Source: Euryhalocaulis caribicus
GTDB taxonomy: Bacteria; Pseudomonadota; Alphaproteobacteria; Caulobacterales; Maricaulaceae
Length of the DNA: 64,000 bases
Direction: 5' to 3'
NCBI RefSeq assembly: GCF_000412185.1
Contig: NZ_ASJA01000009.1
Location: 62,001 to 126,000, forward strand
The notes under the pieces were generated by a model, which was not told the origin of the DNA, did no database searches, and saw only the letters and a list, made by a program, of their open reading frames with translations. Each line of letters starts with the position of its first letter. The stretch's first letter is position 1. The position numbers and the translations under genes were made by a program. Shown piece after piece: positions 63,267-64,000 of the stretch.

Positions 63267-64000
63267 CTACCCCAGCCCCCACCGCTCCATCGCCGCGTCC
63301 GCGCTCCCGCCCTCGCGGATTTCCCCCGGCGTCCGTGAAAACCGCGGCGCGGGCGCGGGCTGGGTCTGGCCGTCCCGCTCCACCACGCTGCCTCGCGCTT
63401 TCATATGCGGATGTTCCGGAACCTCTTCCAGCGACAGCACCGGCGCAAAGCACGCATCCGATCCTTCCAGCAATTGCGTCCATTCCGCCCGCGTCTTCGT
63501 GGCGAAAATTTCCGCCAGGCGCGCCTTCACATCGCCCCACGCCGCCGGATCGTCGCGGCGCGCCAGAACCGGGTCGTCTTCCAGCCCCATGATCTCCAGC
63601 ATCTTCGCGTAGAAATGCGGCTCCAGCCCGGCGACGGAGACGAACTTCCCGTCCGAGCACTTGTAAACGTCATAGAAGGGCGCGCCGCCATCCAGCAGGG
63701 TCCGACCCCGCGCTGCGCCCCACAGCCCCTCCGCCTTCAGCCAGTGGAAAATCCCCATCAGGCTGGACGCCCCGTCCACGATGGCCGCGTCCACCACCTG
63801 CCCCTCGCCGGTCGTCCGCGCATGGGTCAGCGCCGCCAGCACGCCCATGATCAGGTACAGCGACCCGCCCCCGAAATCCCCGACCAGGTTCAGCGGGGGC
63901 ATGGGCCGCTCCGGCGTGCCGATGGCGTCCAGCGCCCCGGTCAGCGCGATATAGTTGAGATCATGACCGGCGGCGTGCGCCAGCGGCCCGTCCTGCCCCC
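63267..64000 (-). CDS. CaiB/BaiF family CoA transferase (alpha-methylacyl-CoA racemase-like), 5' end cut off
   Basis: At least 243 C-terminal residues are visible; the frame stays open to the window edge, where it reads [20 protein letters not shown], a family hallmark. Downstream are [20 protein letters not shown] and the catalytic-region [19 protein letters not shown]. The GHDLNY segment favours the racemase (Amacr/Mcr) subgroup, which epimerises 2-methylacyl-CoA esters, over formyl-CoA transferases. This could serve branched-chain lipid degradation along with pccB, but that link is inferred. Confidence 0.92.
   Translation of the reverse strand, partial: GQDGPLAHAAGHDLNYIALTGALDAIGTPERPMPPLNLVGDFGGGSLYLIMGVLAALTHARTTGEGQVVDAAIVDGASSLMGIFHWLKAEGLWGAARGRTLLDGGAPFYDVYKCSDGKFVSVAGLEPHFYAKMLEIMGLEDDPVLARRDDPAAWGDVKARLAEIFATKTRAEWTQLLEGSDACFAPVLSLEEVPEHPHMKARGSVVERDGQTQPAPAPRFSRTPGEIREGGSADAAMERWGLG

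Noticed and set aside
1-64000. tRNA, rRNA, CRISPR arrays, transposases and prophage genes
   Set aside because: No tRNA-like T-loops outside coding genes, no regularly spaced direct repeats and no transposase, integrase or phage proteins were recognised on either strand.

Overview
The window is high-GC, densely coded bacterial chromosome. Gene content and order point to an alphaproteobacterium: folK-rpoZ-rsh-pyrE-pdxJ-acpS-lepB-rnc-era-recO in one block, a rluA-HAD-ATP12 cluster, leucyl-transferase bpt, and translated leftovers typical of alphaproteobacterial palindromic repeats. I lean to a stalked or budding marine lineage (Maricaulales or Hyphomonadaceae-like), but this is inference. No tRNA, rRNA, CRISPR array, insertion sequence or prophage was recognised. 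About 61 protein genes are supported, with two running off the window ends.

Layout. 1-7.8 kb: a beta-hydroxyacid dehydrogenase, a membrane-anchored penicillin-acylase-family hydrolase, a DUF2959 lipoprotein, an S9 peptidase and a propionyl-CoA carboxylase beta chain. 7.76-8.82 kb: the only long gene-free stretch, packed with palindromic repeats and a set of stem-loops that may be a structured RNA. 8.8-17.6 kb: accessory-looking genes (lipoproteins, a beta-propeller, a charged repeat protein, an internally duplicated protein, an XRE repressor with a membrane partner behind a palindromic promoter, a sulfotransferase-like protein, a lipoprotein methyltransferase, a catalytically dead beta-lactamase-fold protein, a TspO-like protein). 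17.6-24.7 kb: fluC, rluA-type synthase, HAD phosphatase, ATP12, flavin reductase, motB, an SLC13/RCK permease and bpt. 24.7-28.2 kb: a three-gene TRAP transporter. 28.2-41.2 kb, mostly minus strand: M48 protease and lemA, parC, a methyltransferase, then the housekeeping operon from folK/rpoZ/rsh down to recO. 41.2-47.3 kb: NYN protein, family-5 uracil-DNA glycosylase, SRPBCC protein, smpB, dapA, lytic transglycosylase and threonine dehydratase. 47.5-54.6 kb: two acyl-CoA ligases bracketing a tight four-gene operon (DUF3034 beta-barrel, exported truncated haemoglobin, sensor kinase, cupredoxin). 54.7-64 kb: a retropepsin-like protease, tdh / acylase / kbl threonine catabolism, a ThDP enzyme, an NhaP-type antiporter, a second copy of an intergenic repeat and a CaiB-type CoA transferase cut by the window end.

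Best candidates for new biology: the exported-globin/cupredoxin/kinase/DUF3034 operon; a near-perfect intrinsic terminator embedded in the first codons of rsh immediately after rpoZ; the structured intergenic segment at about 8.23-8.45 kb; the palindrome-controlled XRE/membrane-protein pair; and a lipoprotein-anchored methyltransferase followed by a pseudo-beta-lactamase.
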